A stretch of 44,405 nt of DNA from Cohnella sp. GbtcB17 (GCF_019091135.1 NZ_JAGXJW010000067.1:1-44405), one strand, 5' to 3'. Shown: positions 8,477 to 16,509, numbered from the stretch's first letter. Numbers and translations: made by a program. Notes: generated by a model from the sequence alone, not told the origin.

Positions 8477-8505
8477 TTGACAGTCCAAACGTTGTTCGTT
8501 AATAT
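8477..8505 (+). promoter_or_regulatory. Sigma-A-type promoter of the guanidine riboswitch/ykkCD unit
   Basis: A perfect TTGACA (8477-8482) and TAATAT (8500-8505) are spaced by exactly 17 bp. Transcription would begin near 8512, just before the conserved aptamer sequence. Confidence 0.8.
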
Positions 8506-8512
8506 GGATGGG

Positions 8513-8688
8513 ATTCGTCCTCTAGGGTTCCGGGGCGGCTTCGGCCGGCCGTCTGGTCCAAGGGAGGGCGCGCCTTGCCGAGTGCGGCAGGCGGCACGGA
8601 GGGACAAAAGCCCGGGAGTATCAGAATGCAAGGTGTTGCGCGACTTTTAAGCCGCGCGTCTTGCATGCCGATGCTTCCGGGCTTTTTT
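8513..8688 (+). promoter_or_regulatory. Guanidine-I (ykkC) riboswitch with transcription-terminator expression platform
   Basis: The conserved blocks of the ykkC aptamer are present in order: CTAGGGTTCCGG (from 8522), GGTCCAAG (from 8555) and ACGGAGGGACAAAAG (8596-8610) continuing as CCCGGGAG. The last block, AAGCCCGGGAG (8608-8618), can pair instead with CTTCCGGGCTT (8674-8684) to form a long terminator stem ending in TTTTTT. An inner helix, ATGCAAG/CTTGCAT, stacks inside it. Guanidine binding would hold the 8596-8618 block in the aptamer and prevent the terminator. This is an ON switch for the exporter genes that follow 30 bp later. The class assignment rests on the conserved motifs and on the downstream SMR pair, its known target. 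Confidence 0.92.
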
Positions 8689-8718
8689 GCATCTTGAACG
8701 CGGGAAGAGGGATTGTCG

Positions 8719-9072
8719 ATGACAAAATACTGGACGCTGCTCGTTACAGCCGGCGTGACGGAAGTGGGTTGGGTATCGGGCTTGAAGCATGCTTCGACCT
8801 GGTGGGAATGGCTGCTGACGGCCATCGCCTTAGCTTTTTCTTTTTGGAGCTTGATGGAGGTAACCCGCGTGTTGCCGATCGGCACGGCTTACGCCGCATT
8901 CACGGGGATTGGCGCAGCAGGGACGGTTATCGGAGAAGCCGTGTTTTTCGAAGGCGAGCTCAATACGGCTAAGTTGGCGCTTGTCGCGCTCATGATCGTC
9001 GGCATCGTCGGCTTAAAAGCGACGTCCGGCCCCAAACCGAAGTCGGATCAAGAGGAAAGGGGGACGCACTGA
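8719..9072 (+). CDS. ykkC: SMR-family guanidinium exporter subunit, YkkC-type
   Basis: The 117-residue, four-helix small multidrug resistance protein starts at the ATG at 8719; a TTG two codons upstream is less likely. Glu15 in helix 1 (VTEVGWVSGLKHA) is the proton/substrate-coupling residue. The helix-3 packing motif is represented by PIGTAYAAFTGIGAAGTV. The sequence recalls B. subtilis YkkC, which pairs with YkkD as a heterodimeric SMR exporter. Riboswitch control points to guanidinium as substrate. A short charged C-terminal tail (KPKSDQEERGTH) overlaps the next gene by one base, so the subunits are translationally coupled. Confidence 0.92.
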   Translation: MTKYWTLLVTAGVTEVGWVSGLKHASTWWEWLLTAIALAFSFWSLMEVTRVLPIGTAYAAFTGIGAAGTVIGEAVFFEGELNTAKLALVALMIVGIVGLKATSGPKPKSDQEERGTH

Positions 9073-9389
9073 TGGCTTGGATATATTTAGTTTGCGCAGG
9101 CTTGTTCGAAGTAGCGGGGGCGGTGGGGTTGAATCGTTGGAGCAGCCGCAGGGACGCGTGGGGACTTATAATCATCTGCGTGAGCTTCTTGTTCAGCTTC
9201 AGCCTGCTGACCCTCGCGATGCAGGATATCTCGATGGGAACGGCCTATGCCGTGTGGACCGGCATAGGCTCGGTCGGCGCGACCGTGCTTGGCATGGTTT
9301 TTTATGGCGAGTCGCGCCAGGCTTCGAGACTTTTCTTTCTTGCGCTTGTCATTGCAGCCGCGGTGGGCTTGAAGTTGATCGGAGAATAA
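9072..9389 (+). CDS. ykkD: SMR-family guanidinium exporter subunit, YkkD-type
   Basis: The 105-residue protein has four membrane helices with the coupling Glu at position 13 (AGLFEVAGAVGLNRW) and PMG-type motif SMGTAYAVWTGIGSVGATV. Its length equals that of B. subtilis YkkD. With the preceding subunit it should form an obligate heterodimer, in which the two halves sit in opposite membrane orientations. It is transcribed from the riboswitch-controlled promoter and ends at a strong bidirectional terminator. Confidence 0.92.
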   Translation: MAWIYLVCAGLFEVAGAVGLNRWSSRRDAWGLIIICVSFLFSFSLLTLAMQDISMGTAYAVWTGIGSVGATVLGMVFYGESRQASRLFFLALVIAAAVGLKLIGE

Positions 9390-9427
9390 AAATCACGCCC
9401 TGCTTTGGAGCGGGGCGTGATTTTTAT
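9387..9427. terminator. Strong bidirectional terminator
   Basis: The stem AAAATCACGCCC/GGGCGTGATTTTT has T-runs on both strands. It lies between the converging ykkD and zinc-ribbon genes and includes the TAA stop codon of the minus-strand gene. Confidence 0.9.
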
Positions 9428-10551
9428 TGAGGCGTTTGCTGGGTGCTCGCATACCACAGAACGATTGCCCCGACGACGGCCAGACATGCCAATACAAAAA
9501 AGGCAATCTTCCAGGCGCTGCGCGGCGCCTGACCGGAGACGAGTCCCGTTTGGCCGTTTACCATGAAGCGGTAGGGCTTGGATTTGTAGCTGTAGCTCGC
9601 ATTCCAAACCGGCAGCAGCAGGTGCTTGAACGTACGATTGAAATATCCGGTATCGATGTTCAGCGAGCGGACTTCGTCGCCGCCGATCTCTGCGCGGATG
9701 TCGTCGCGCAGCACATCGTCGATTCGCTCGCGTGCCTGCTCCCAGCCTTGCGTTCGGTTGACGGAATAGCGCTCGGCGATATAGCCGCTCAAATAGTCCG
9801 GTTTGTACCCGAGCAGTCCGCCCAGCTCGAAGTTGCCCAGGCGCTCCAGCAGCCTGGCGTCGTACTGGCCGGATGCCGGGATCAGCACATCGTTGAAGAA
9901 GCGGTCGTAATCGCCGCTCACTCGGTGCCAGACCGTGTAGCGCTCCTGCTCGGTATAGGTTTCCGTTTTCCCGTTTACGACGCGCGTCCTGGTCACAGTC
10001 CGATAATGATAGTCGCCGCGTTCGGCGGTGTACGCCGAAGAAGTATTCGCATCGTACGTCCAATACGGAATGTAGATGCCGGCCAGACGCGCGTTTGTGT
10101 TTTCCCGTTTAAAGGCGCCGGGGAGAAACCAGCGTTTCTTTTTCCAAGCCCGGAAGGCGGCTGTCGCGTCGTCTTTGTCGACTTGAAACGGAATGAGCGA
10201 TTCGGGCTTAATCGTAGCCTCAGCGGCCTCAACGGGCTGGGGCAGCACCTTCGGCGAGCCGCAGAACGGGCAAAGCGTCGCCGTCTGCAGGGCCGGAATC
10301 AGACTCTCGCCACCGCAGGACTGGCATTTGATCGTCTGCTGCGCCAAGCCCCAATCCGTGTCCGCATCTTCTGGCATACTGTCGTCCAGCGCATGCTCCC
10401 TCGGGACCGCGTCGTCGGCGTCAATGGCCTGCAGCCGGCCGCAATATTGGCATTTTAACTGCTGACTGTCCGCGTCGAAAAGCATCGTTCCACCGCAGCT
10501 CGCGCATGGAAATTGGATAGCCTCGATCGCGGCGTTTGCGTCTGTCGCCAT
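9424..10551 (-). CDS. YdjG-like membrane protein with two N-terminal zinc ribbons
   Basis: The 375-residue protein carries two Cys4 zinc ribbons at the N-terminus (Cys16/19/34/37 and Cys76/79/94/97). A soluble region with YIPYWTYDANT follows, and a single C-terminal membrane helix (about 347-367). B. subtilis YdjG, encoded beside the SPFH protein YdjI, is a zinc-ribbon membrane protein that helps recruit the stress protein PspA to the membrane. The neighbour on the same strand here is a YdjI-like gene, ending 6 bp upstream, so the pair is an operon. No PspA or YdjH gene is present in the window. Such proteins are often mislabelled as primosomal PriA fragments because of the ribbons; no helicase motifs are present. 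Confidence 0.75.
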   Translation of the reverse strand: MATDANAAIEAIQFPCASCGGTMLFDADSQQLKCQYCGRLQAIDADDAVPREHALDDSMPEDADTDWGLAQQTIKCQSCGGESLIPALQTATLCPFCGSPKVLPQPVEAAEATIKPESLIPFQVDKDDATAAFRAWKKKRWFLPGAFKRENTNARLAGIYIPYWTYDANTSSAYTAERGDYHYRTVTRTRVVNGKTETYTEQERYTVWHRVSGDYDRFFNDVLIPASGQYDARLLERLGNFELGGLLGYKPDYLSGYIAERYSVNRTQGWEQARERIDDVLRDDIRAEIGGDEVRSLNIDTGYFNRTFKHLLLPVWNASYSYKSKPYRFMVNGQTGLVSGQAPRSAWKIAFFVLACLAVVGAIVLWYASTQQTPQ

Positions 10552-10557
10552 CCTGCA

Positions 10558-11664
10558 CTACACCTTCGTTCCGCAGTTAGAGCAAAACTTCGCGTTTGGA
10601 GCGAGCGGCTGCCCGCATTCCGAACAGAACTTTTTCGCCGGCGCCGCGCTGCCCCCGTCGGGTGCGACCCCGCCGACTTGCGCAGCCCGCTCGCTCGCGG
10701 CTGAACCGCTGCCCGGAGCGACGGAGCCTGCGCCCGAACCTGCACCCGAACCGGCACCCGAACCTGCGCTCGAAGCTCCGCCGGCATTCGCGCCGTTTTG
10801 CTGCTCGTTTTGCCGCATCATCTGACTCATCGCCTGTCCCATCGCCATGCCCGCACCCAGACCGATGCCCGTTCCCGCTGCGCCGTCGGCCGGATTGTTC
10901 GACGCCTCCCGCAGCGCTTCGGCTGTCTGATACTTCATGTACTGATCGAGGTTGCCCACGATATTCATCGACGAGCGGCGATCGATCGTCTTCTCGACTT
11001 CCTCTGGCAAGGAAATGTTCTCGATCGTGAGAGCGGTCAGCCAGAGGCCCATCGCCATGAAATGTGCCTGGAGCTTGTCGGCCGCCGCACGGCTCAATTC
11101 ATCGTACGAAGCCGCCAGGTCGATGGCCGGAATTTTCGACTCGCCCAACAGATCGCTTACGCCGGAGACGATGACCGACTTGAGATAGCCGGCCACGTTT
11201 TCCGCCGAGAAGTCCTGCTGCGTCCCGAAAATTTCTTTCAGAAACAGGGCAGGATCGTTCACCTTAAGCGCGTAGTTGCCGAAGCCACGCAGGCGCACCA
11301 TCCCGAATTCCGCGTCGCGCATCAGAACCGGGTTTGTCGTGCCCCACTTCAGCTGCGTAAAATTGCGCGTACTTACGAAGAATACATCGGCTTTGAAGGG
11401 CGAGTTGAAGCCGTATTTCCAAGACTTCAGCGCGGTAAGAACCGGCATGTTCTGCGTGCTCAGCGTATAGGTGCCCGGCCCGAAGACGTCGGCGATCTGG
11501 CCTTCGTTGACGAATACGGCTGCTTGCGACTCGCGTACAACGAGCTTGGCGCCCATTTTGATAGCGTTGTCGTAGACAGGAAAGCGGTATACCATCGAAC
11601 CGGTATCGTCCAGCCATTCGATGACCTCGATAAACTGGCCCTTAATGAAGTCGAACAATCCCAT
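10558..11664 (-). CDS. YdjI-like SPFH (virion core-type) protein with C-terminal zinc ribbon
   Basis: The 368-residue protein begins MGLFDFIKGQFIEVIEWLDD, typical of the YdjI/'virion core' SPFH group, with GGAGG 7 bases before the ATG. An SPFH/band-7 domain occupies about residues 30-245. A Gly/Met/Gln-rich region and a Gly-Ser-Ala repeat tract (GAGSGAGSGAGS) follow, and a short Cys4 ribbon (FCSECG...FCSNCG) ends the protein. In B. subtilis the YdjGHI proteins act with PspA in membrane stress. Here it is the first gene of a two-gene operon with the YdjG-like gene. The linker repeats explain the high local GC. Confidence 0.85.
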   Translation of the reverse strand: MGLFDFIKGQFIEVIEWLDDTGSMVYRFPVYDNAIKMGAKLVVRESQAAVFVNEGQIADVFGPGTYTLSTQNMPVLTALKSWKYGFNSPFKADVFFVSTRNFTQLKWGTTNPVLMRDAEFGMVRLRGFGNYALKVNDPALFLKEIFGTQQDFSAENVAGYLKSVIVSGVSDLLGESKIPAIDLAASYDELSRAAADKLQAHFMAMGLWLTALTIENISLPEEVEKTIDRRSSMNIVGNLDQYMKYQTAEALREASNNPADGAAGTGIGLGAGMAMGQAMSQMMRQNEQQNGANAGGASSAGSGAGSGAGSGAGSVAPGSGSAASERAAQVGGVAPDGGSAAPAKKFCSECGQPLAPNAKFCSNCGTKV

Positions 11665-11695
11665 ATTCAGCCTCCGTTAGATCTCGTTTGCTCTC

Positions 11696-11741
11696 ATTAT
11701 AAGCTTTATTTCCCGTCCGTTCGATAAAATGTTGGTATAAT
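11696..11741. promoter_or_regulatory. Divergent promoter -10 elements
   Basis: A minus-strand TATAAT (plus-strand ATTATA, 11696-11701) faces the SPFH operon. A plus-strand extended -10 TGGTATAAT (11733-11741) faces the YcxB-like gene. Neither has a clear -35 box. The two would be transcribed back to back from about 40 bp of shared DNA. Confidence 0.5.
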
Positions 11742-11788
11742 GAAAACGGCAAGCGCGTCAGCGCAGCAAAAGGATGCGGGAGGAAGTT

Positions 11789-12376
11789 ATGGCCAAAACC
11801 GTGAGGGCGCAGTTCGATACGACAGAGAAAGACCTCGTGGCGTTGAACACGAGACATTTTTACGGCAGTCCCGGCTTTGTTTTCTTTATGCTCATATGCG
11901 GGGCGAATTTCCTGTACATGGGGCTTTCGATGATAAAGGAAGGAGAGGGAGCGGCGGATCATTTTCATTTTGTCCAGTGGCTCCTGCTGGCCTTCGGGCT
12001 GTTTATCCCGGCATCCTCTTATCTCAGAGCGGCGCAAGCGATAAAACGGCGTTTTGCGCCCGAGCACCGGGAGTACGAGTTCGACGAGTCCGGATTCCGC
12101 TATCGCACGCCTACCGCGCAAGGGCAGGCTGCCTGGACGGCTGTTCGACGGTTTGCGATCGGTCGCCGCATGATCGTTCTCTACGTCGGCCAGAAGGGCG
12201 TGAGCCTCATTCCTGCGCGAAGTCTGTCAGGCAGCGAGGATCTGGCGCAATTAAAGAGCTGGATCCGGCAAAAGGTATCTTCACAAATCGTTCGCCGCGC
12301 AGCGAGAAACCGCGTCCTATTGTATGCCGGCATCGCAGCCGCCGTCATCATCGCGGCCGCGCTGGCTTTCGCTTAA
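11789..12376 (+). CDS. YcxB-like membrane protein of unknown function
   Basis: The 195-residue protein starts at the ATG at 11789 behind GGGAGGAAG; an ATG five codons earlier would place that site inside the gene. Two membrane helices (about 27-46 and 59-77) precede a soluble domain with REYEFDESGFRYRTPTAQGQAAWTAVRR...IVLYVGQKGVSLIPARSL. That domain resembles the YcxB-like C-terminal domain. A third hydrophobic helix sits at the C-terminus (about 174-195). No enzymatic motif is visible. It is monocistronic, ending at a strong terminator shared with the stator genes. Confidence 0.65.
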   Translation: MAKTVRAQFDTTEKDLVALNTRHFYGSPGFVFFMLICGANFLYMGLSMIKEGEGAADHFHFVQWLLLAFGLFIPASSYLRAAQAIKRRFAPEHREYEFDESGFRYRTPTAQGQAAWTAVRRFAIGRRMIVLYVGQKGVSLIPARSLSGSEDLAQLKSWIRQKVSSQIVRRAARNRVLLYAGIAAAVIIAAALAFA

Positions 12377-12416
12377 GGGTGACAGAATTACGTGCCCGAG
12401 CCGTAAGTTGTAAAAC

Positions 12417-12451
12417 AAAAGCCTCCTCAGCGATCGCTGATGGAGGCTTTT
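12417..12451. terminator. Bidirectional terminator with palindromic loop
   Basis: The stem AAAAGCCTCC/GGAGGCTTTT surrounds a loop that is itself a perfect 14-bp palindrome, TCAGCGATCGCTGA (12427-12440). A- and T-runs flank it for both directions. It separates the YcxB-like gene from the convergent motB. Confidence 0.9.
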
Positions 12452-12479
12452 ATCTTAAATATGGCCGATCTGTCGGTCG

Positions 12480-13289
12480 CTACCGGGCGGATCCTTCCGG
12501 CTGCCGCACGACGAGAATCTCCACGCGGCGATTTTTTTGACGATTCACCTCGGTATCGTTCGCAGCGACGGGGCGCATGTCTGCATAGCCGGCGATTTCG
12601 AATAAATCTTCCGGCAGCTTGCGGATGTCGACAAAATACCGGAGGACGGACAGCGCGCGGCCGGAAGACAAGCCCCAGTTGTCCTGAAATGCGGAGCCGG
12701 GCTGGATCGGCAGGTTATCCGTATGGCCCTGGATGGAGATTGTCGTATCCAGCTTGGTGAAAAGGCTGGACAGCTTGTCCAACGCCGGTCTGGCGTCCGG
12801 TTTAAGATCGGCTTTTCCGAGATCGAACAGAAATCTGTCGGACAGGCGGATCGAGATGCCTTGCGGCGTATCGCCGACGAAGACGTCCTGCTGCAGCTTG
12901 TTTTGCTGGACGTACGTCTCGATGACCTTCAGCAAGTCCTGCAGCGCCTGTTCCCGTCTGCGGGCAATCTCGGCGTCGATCGCCGCGCTTGAGCTGGCCG
13001 AGGATGCGGGCGACGCGGATGTGGATGCCGATGGCGCGGGATCCGGGTGCTTGGACACGTCCGTGCTTCCTTGGATGCCGGTGCCCATCTCGATGATGCT
13101 GTCCGCCCGATTGAACTCCAGCTGGAGCGACTTCGCCAGGCTGTCGTATTTTTTGATATCGATCTGGCTCATCGCGTACATAATGATGAAAAATATCAGC
13201 AACAGGGTGATCAGATCCGCATAGGTAATCAGCCAGCGGTCATGGTTCTCATGCGCGCTTCGGCTGCGTCGGCTCCGTCTCTGCGCCAT
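12480..13289 (-). CDS. motB: Flagellar stator protein MotB/MotS-type (OmpA domain)
   Basis: The 269-residue protein has a basic N-terminus and one membrane helix with the ion-binding Asp25 in RWLITYADLITLL. A plug/linker rich in Ser/Ala/Pro follows, then an OmpA-like peptidoglycan-binding domain (QGHTDNLPI, NWGLSSGRAL, RRVEILV). It anchors the stator to the wall while ions pass through the MotA-MotB channel. The helix end FFIIMYAMSQID is closer to my recollection of B. subtilis MotS (Na+-type) than of MotB. The coupling ion therefore cannot be stated. The start has AAAGGAGG upstream and lies 41 bp inside motA. Confidence 0.88.
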   Translation of the reverse strand: MAQRRSRRSRSAHENHDRWLITYADLITLLLIFFIIMYAMSQIDIKKYDSLAKSLQLEFNRADSIIEMGTGIQGSTDVSKHPDPAPSASTSASPASSASSSAAIDAEIARRREQALQDLLKVIETYVQQNKLQQDVFVGDTPQGISIRLSDRFLFDLGKADLKPDARPALDKLSSLFTKLDTTISIQGHTDNLPIQPGSAFQDNWGLSSGRALSVLRYFVDIRKLPEDLFEIAGYADMRPVAANDTEVNRQKNRRVEILVVRQPEGSAR

Positions 13290-14082
13290 CTTCGCTCTCC
13301 TCCTTTTTCCGGTCGAAAGACAGCGACTCCGTATGCATGAAGGCAGTCAGCTTCTTGCGGATGAGCGCCGGATTTTCCCCGGCCTGGATCGCCAGAATGC
13401 CTTCGAGCATCATCTCCGTGAACTGCACGTTCTCTGCGGCGCGGATGCGGATTTTCGAGGCGATCGGCAAGTAGAGAACATTCGCCGAAGCGACGCCGTA
13501 CAGCGTAGCGGTAAAAGCGACCGCGATCGCCGGACCGAGCGAGCCGGGATCCGACAGATTGCTAAGCACGTGGATGAGACCCATGACGGTGCCGATAATG
13601 CCCATCGTCGGCGCATATCCGCCGGCAGATTCGAATATTTTCGCCTGGTTTTCCATCCGCTGCTCGATGGCGTCGATCTCGAATTCGAGGATTTGCCTGC
13701 TGAGCTCGGGGTCGGTGCCGTCGACGACGATTTGAAGGCCATTTTTGATAAAAGGGTCAGGGTGCTCGACGATTTTATTTTCCAGAGCGAGCACGCCTTC
13801 GCGGCGGGCGGTCGTGGCCAATTCGACGAGTTCGTCGATCCGTTCTCCTACCTCCAGTGCGCTCGGGCGGAATGCCGTCTTCAGCGATTCGGGGATCTGC
13901 TTGAGCCTGGAGGCGGGGAAGCTGACGACGACGGCGGCGAACGTGCCGCCAAATACGATGAGCAGCGCCGTTTTTTCGAAGAGCCCTTCCCAATGCCCGC
14001 CTTCCCATAAAAAACCGCCTATCAACGCAGCGAGGGCCGCCAATATCCCCCACGAGGTTGTTTGATCCATGCGCTGCTTCAT
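13249..14082 (-). CDS. motA: Flagellar stator protein MotA/MotP-type
   Basis: The 277-residue protein has four membrane helices (two N-terminal; two around residues 155-215 with GGYAPTMGIIGTVMGL and AVAFTATLYGVASANVLYLPIA). A large cytoplasmic loop contains the charged segment that contacts FliG. It forms the stator channel with the downstream MotB. An upstream AAAGGAG supports the first ATG, though an ATG at 14070 is also possible. The first 30 residues resemble MotP-type proteins. No other flagellar genes are in the window, so this is a stand-alone stator operon. Confidence 0.88.
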   Translation of the reverse strand: MKQRMDQTTSWGILAALAALIGGFLWEGGHWEGLFEKTALLIVFGGTFAAVVVSFPASRLKQIPESLKTAFRPSALEVGERIDELVELATTARREGVLALENKIVEHPDPFIKNGLQIVVDGTDPELSRQILEFEIDAIEQRMENQAKIFESAGGYAPTMGIIGTVMGLIHVLSNLSDPGSLGPAIAVAFTATLYGVASANVLYLPIASKIRIRAAENVQFTEMMLEGILAIQAGENPALIRKKLTAFMHTESLSFDRKKEESEDGAETEPTQPKRA

Positions 14083-14096
14083 GCAGCTTCACTCCT

Positions 14097-14125
14097 TTGA
14101 CTGGTTTCCGGGAACCCGATATAAT
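14097..14125 (+). promoter_or_regulatory. Promoter of uvrB
   Basis: TTGACT (14097-14102), a 17-bp spacer and TATAAT (14120-14125) make a near-consensus vegetative promoter. The -35 box lies close to the ribosome binding site of the divergent motA gene. Confidence 0.85.
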
Positions 14126-14131
14126 GAATGA

Positions 14132-14143
14132 GAACACATATTC
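14132..14143 (+). promoter_or_regulatory. LexA/DinR-type SOS box at the uvrB promoter
   Basis: GAACACATATTC starts 6 bp after the -10 box, where a bound repressor would cover the start site. It matches GAAC-N4-GTTC except for one base (ATTC). The identical 12-mer stands at the same place relative to the uvrA promoter, which strongly supports a shared operator. Confidence 0.75.
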
Positions 14144-14236
14144 GGACTCGTTGGAAGGGATATCCTGATTATCGGTCAGATGAAGCAGGGTACGATATAG
14201 GACTTTGGTCTACAAGACACGGAGGTGGGCTTAAAC

Positions 14237-16225
14237 ATGGCAGTGCCGTCCGGATTCAAGCTGCAATCGGAATACGAACCGCAAGGGGATCAGCCGGAAG
14301 CGATCCGTCAGCTCGTCGCCGGCATTCATGAAGGGAAGCGGCATCAGACGCTGCTCGGCGCGACGGGGACGGGGAAGACGTTCACGATCGCGCAGACGAT
14401 CGCCAAGGTGAACAAGCCCACGCTGGTCATCGCGCACAACAAGACGCTGGCTGCGCAGCTGTGCAGCGAGTTCAAGGAGTTTTTCCCGGAAAATGCCGTC
14501 GAGTACTTTGTAAGCTACTACGACTACTATCAGCCGGAGGCGTATATTCCGTCCTCGGATACTTATATCGAGAAAGACTCCAGCATCAACGACGAGATCG
14601 ACAAGCTTCGCCACTCCGCGACCTCGGCTCTCTTCGAGCGTCGCGACGTTATTATCGTGGCGAGCGTATCATGCATTTACGGTCTCGGTTCTCCGGAGGA
14701 GTACCGGGACCTTCGCTTGAGTCTGCGCGTGGGCATGGAGAAGTCGCGCAACGCGATCCTGCACAAGCTGGTCGACATTCAATACCAGCGCAACGATATG
14801 AACTTCACGCGCGGGACGTTCCGCGTGCGCGGCGACGTCGTCGAGATCTTCCCGGTGTCGGTCGGCGACCGCGCGATCCGGGTGGAGATGTTCGGCGACG
14901 AGATCGAGCGGATCACCGAGATCGACGTCTTGACGGGCGAGATCATCGGCGCTCGCGAGCATGTCGCGATCTTCCCGGCGTCTCACTTCGTGACCGCCGA
15001 GGAGAAGATGAAGGTCGCGCTGGTCAACATCGAGCGCGAGCTGGAGGAGCGACTCGCCGAGCTGCGCGAGCAAGGCAAGCTGCTTGAAGCGCAGCGACTG
15101 GAGCAGCGTACGCGCTACGATCTCGAGATGATGGCCGAGATGGGCTTCTGCTCCGGCATCGAGAACTACTCGGGTCCGCTCACGTTCCGCGAGCGAGGCG
15201 CCACGCCGTACACGCTCATGGACTTCTTCCCGGACGATTACCTTATCGTCATCGACGAGTCCCACGTGACGCTGCCGCAGGTGCGAGCGATGTACAACGG
15301 CGACCAAGCGCGCAAGACGGTACTCGTGGATCACGGCTTCCGCCTCCCGTCGGCGAAGGACAACAGGCCGCTGCGCTTCGAGGAGTTCGAGGCCAAAGCG
15401 AAGCAGCTCGTCTACGTATCGGCGACGCCGGGGCCGTACGAACTTGAGAACTGTCCGACGATGGTGCAGCAGATCATCCGTCCGACAGGGCTTGTCGACC
15501 CGATCATCGAAGTGCGTCCGACAAAGGGGCAGATCGACGACCTGCTTGGCGAGATTCGTGCCCGTATCGAACGCGACGAGCGCGTGCTCGTGACGACGCT
15601 AACCAAGAAGATGTCGGAGGATCTGACCGATTATATGAAGGAAGTCGGCATCAAGGTCCGCTATTTGCATTCCGACATCAAGACGCTGGAGCGGATGGCG
15701 ATTCTGCGCGACTTGCGAATCGGCACGTTCGACGTGCTTGTCGGCATCAACCTCCTACGGGAAGGTCTCGATTTGCCCGAAGTTACGTTGGTCGCCATCC
15801 TTGACGCCGACAAGGAAGGATTCCTCCGCGCCGAGCGTTCGCTTATTCAGACGATCGGCCGGGCGGCGCGCAATGCCGAAGGACGCGTCATCATGTACGG
15901 CGACAAGATCACGGATTCGATGGCAAAGGCGATCGGCGAGACCGAACGCCGCCGCGCGATCCAGACCGCCTACAACGAGAAGCACGGCATCACCCCGCAG
16001 ACCATTCGCAAGAAGGTTCGAGACGTCATCGAAGCGACGAAGGTCGCCGAACAGAAGAGCGCGTATCTGACCGGTCTCGAGGACGTCGACAAGCTATCCA
16101 AGAAGGACCGCCAGTCCGTCATCAACCGCCTGGAGGCCGAGATGAAGGACGCCGCGAAAAACCTCCAGTTCGAACGCGCCGCCGAGCTACGCGACGCGCT
16201 GCTTGAACTGAAGGCAAGCTTATAA
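14237..16225 (+). CDS. uvrB: Excinuclease ABC subunit B
   Basis: UvrB is the damage-verifying helicase-like subunit of nucleotide excision repair; it receives damaged DNA from UvrA and recruits UvrC. The start at 14237 lies behind GGAGGTG and gives 662 residues, the usual length. Visible are Walker A GATGTGKT (41-48), the beta-hairpin region YYDYYQPEAYIP, motif II DESHVT, the helicase C-terminal motifs with REGLDLPEV and IQTIGRAARN, and a C-terminal UVR domain (EMKDAAKNLQFERAAELRD). In B. subtilis uvrA follows directly; here the two are 1.7 kb apart. Confidence 0.97.
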   Translation: MAVPSGFKLQSEYEPQGDQPEAIRQLVAGIHEGKRHQTLLGATGTGKTFTIAQTIAKVNKPTLVIAHNKTLAAQLCSEFKEFFPENAVEYFVSYYDYYQPEAYIPSSDTYIEKDSSINDEIDKLRHSATSALFERRDVIIVASVSCIYGLGSPEEYRDLRLSLRVGMEKSRNAILHKLVDIQYQRNDMNFTRGTFRVRGDVVEIFPVSVGDRAIRVEMFGDEIERITEIDVLTGEIIGAREHVAIFPASHFVTAEEKMKVALVNIERELEERLAELREQGKLLEAQRLEQRTRYDLEMMAEMGFCSGIENYSGPLTFRERGATPYTLMDFFPDDYLIVIDESHVTLPQVRAMYNGDQARKTVLVDHGFRLPSAKDNRPLRFEEFEAKAKQLVYVSATPGPYELENCPTMVQQIIRPTGLVDPIIEVRPTKGQIDDLLGEIRARIERDERVLVTTLTKKMSEDLTDYMKEVGIKVRYLHSDIKTLERMAILRDLRIGTFDVLVGINLLREGLDLPEVTLVAILDADKEGFLRAERSLIQTIGRAARNAEGRVIMYGDKITDSMAKAIGETERRRAIQTAYNEKHGITPQTIRKKVRDVIEATKVAEQKSAYLTGLEDVDKLSKKDRQSVINRLEAEMKDAAKNLQFERAAELRDALLELKASL

Positions 16226-16236
16226 ATGGAGTGCGC

Positions 16237-16278
16237 AATCCTTGCCAGGATCATGAATCCTGGCAAGGATTATTTTTT
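16237..16278 (+). terminator. Strong terminator after uvrB
   Basis: A perfect 14-bp stem AATCCTTGCCAGGA/TCCTGGCAAGGATT with a 7-nt loop is followed by ATTTTTT. It would stop transcription from uvrB before the transposase and uvrA, so uvrA needs its own promoter. Confidence 0.92.
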
Positions 16279-16331
16279 GCAAAAGCCTGCGCGTAACCGA
16301 CCGGGTCGGTCTACAACATTGCTTTTCTGCC

Positions 16332-16452
16332 GTTTCAACGGTATCCCCTCCGAACAGGTTACAACGTGACTTGAGTGCGTTTGAACGATATCCCCTCGGC
16401 TCAGGTGGGCGCTTAAGATGCAGCTGTTTAACCAATATCCCTCTCGATCCGG
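16332..16452 (+). repeat. Three direct copies of the 27-bp repeat upstream of the transposase
   Basis: Copies lie at 16332-16358, 16379-16405 and 16426-16452, spaced by exactly 47 bp. They match the pattern of the 6.3-6.8 kb cluster. The outermost shares TCTGCCGTTTCAACG with the outermost inverted copy downstream of the transposase. The innermost shares ATATCCCTCTCGATC with the innermost inverted copy. The 312-bp gap 16226-16537 contains only the uvrB terminator, these repeats and the box at 16498. Confidence 0.9.
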
Positions 16453-16497
16453 TTACAAAATGACGCTATGAATCGTTGGATGATCGTGGTAATGTAG

Positions 16498-16509
16498 GAA
16501 CAAACGTTC
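16498..16509 (+). promoter_or_regulatory. GAAC-N4-GTTC box upstream of the transposase gene
   Basis: GAACAAACGTTC fits the core GAAC-N4-GTTC of Gram-positive LexA boxes exactly and lies 28 bp before the transposase start. A weak extended -10-like TGGTAATGT is next to it. About 0.7 such matches are expected by chance in 44 kb, so position is the main argument. Confidence 0.4.

Noticed and set aside
12427..12440. Perfect palindrome TCAGCGATCGCTGA as a regulator site
   Set aside because: It is the loop of a bidirectional terminator between convergent genes, so RNA structure explains it best.
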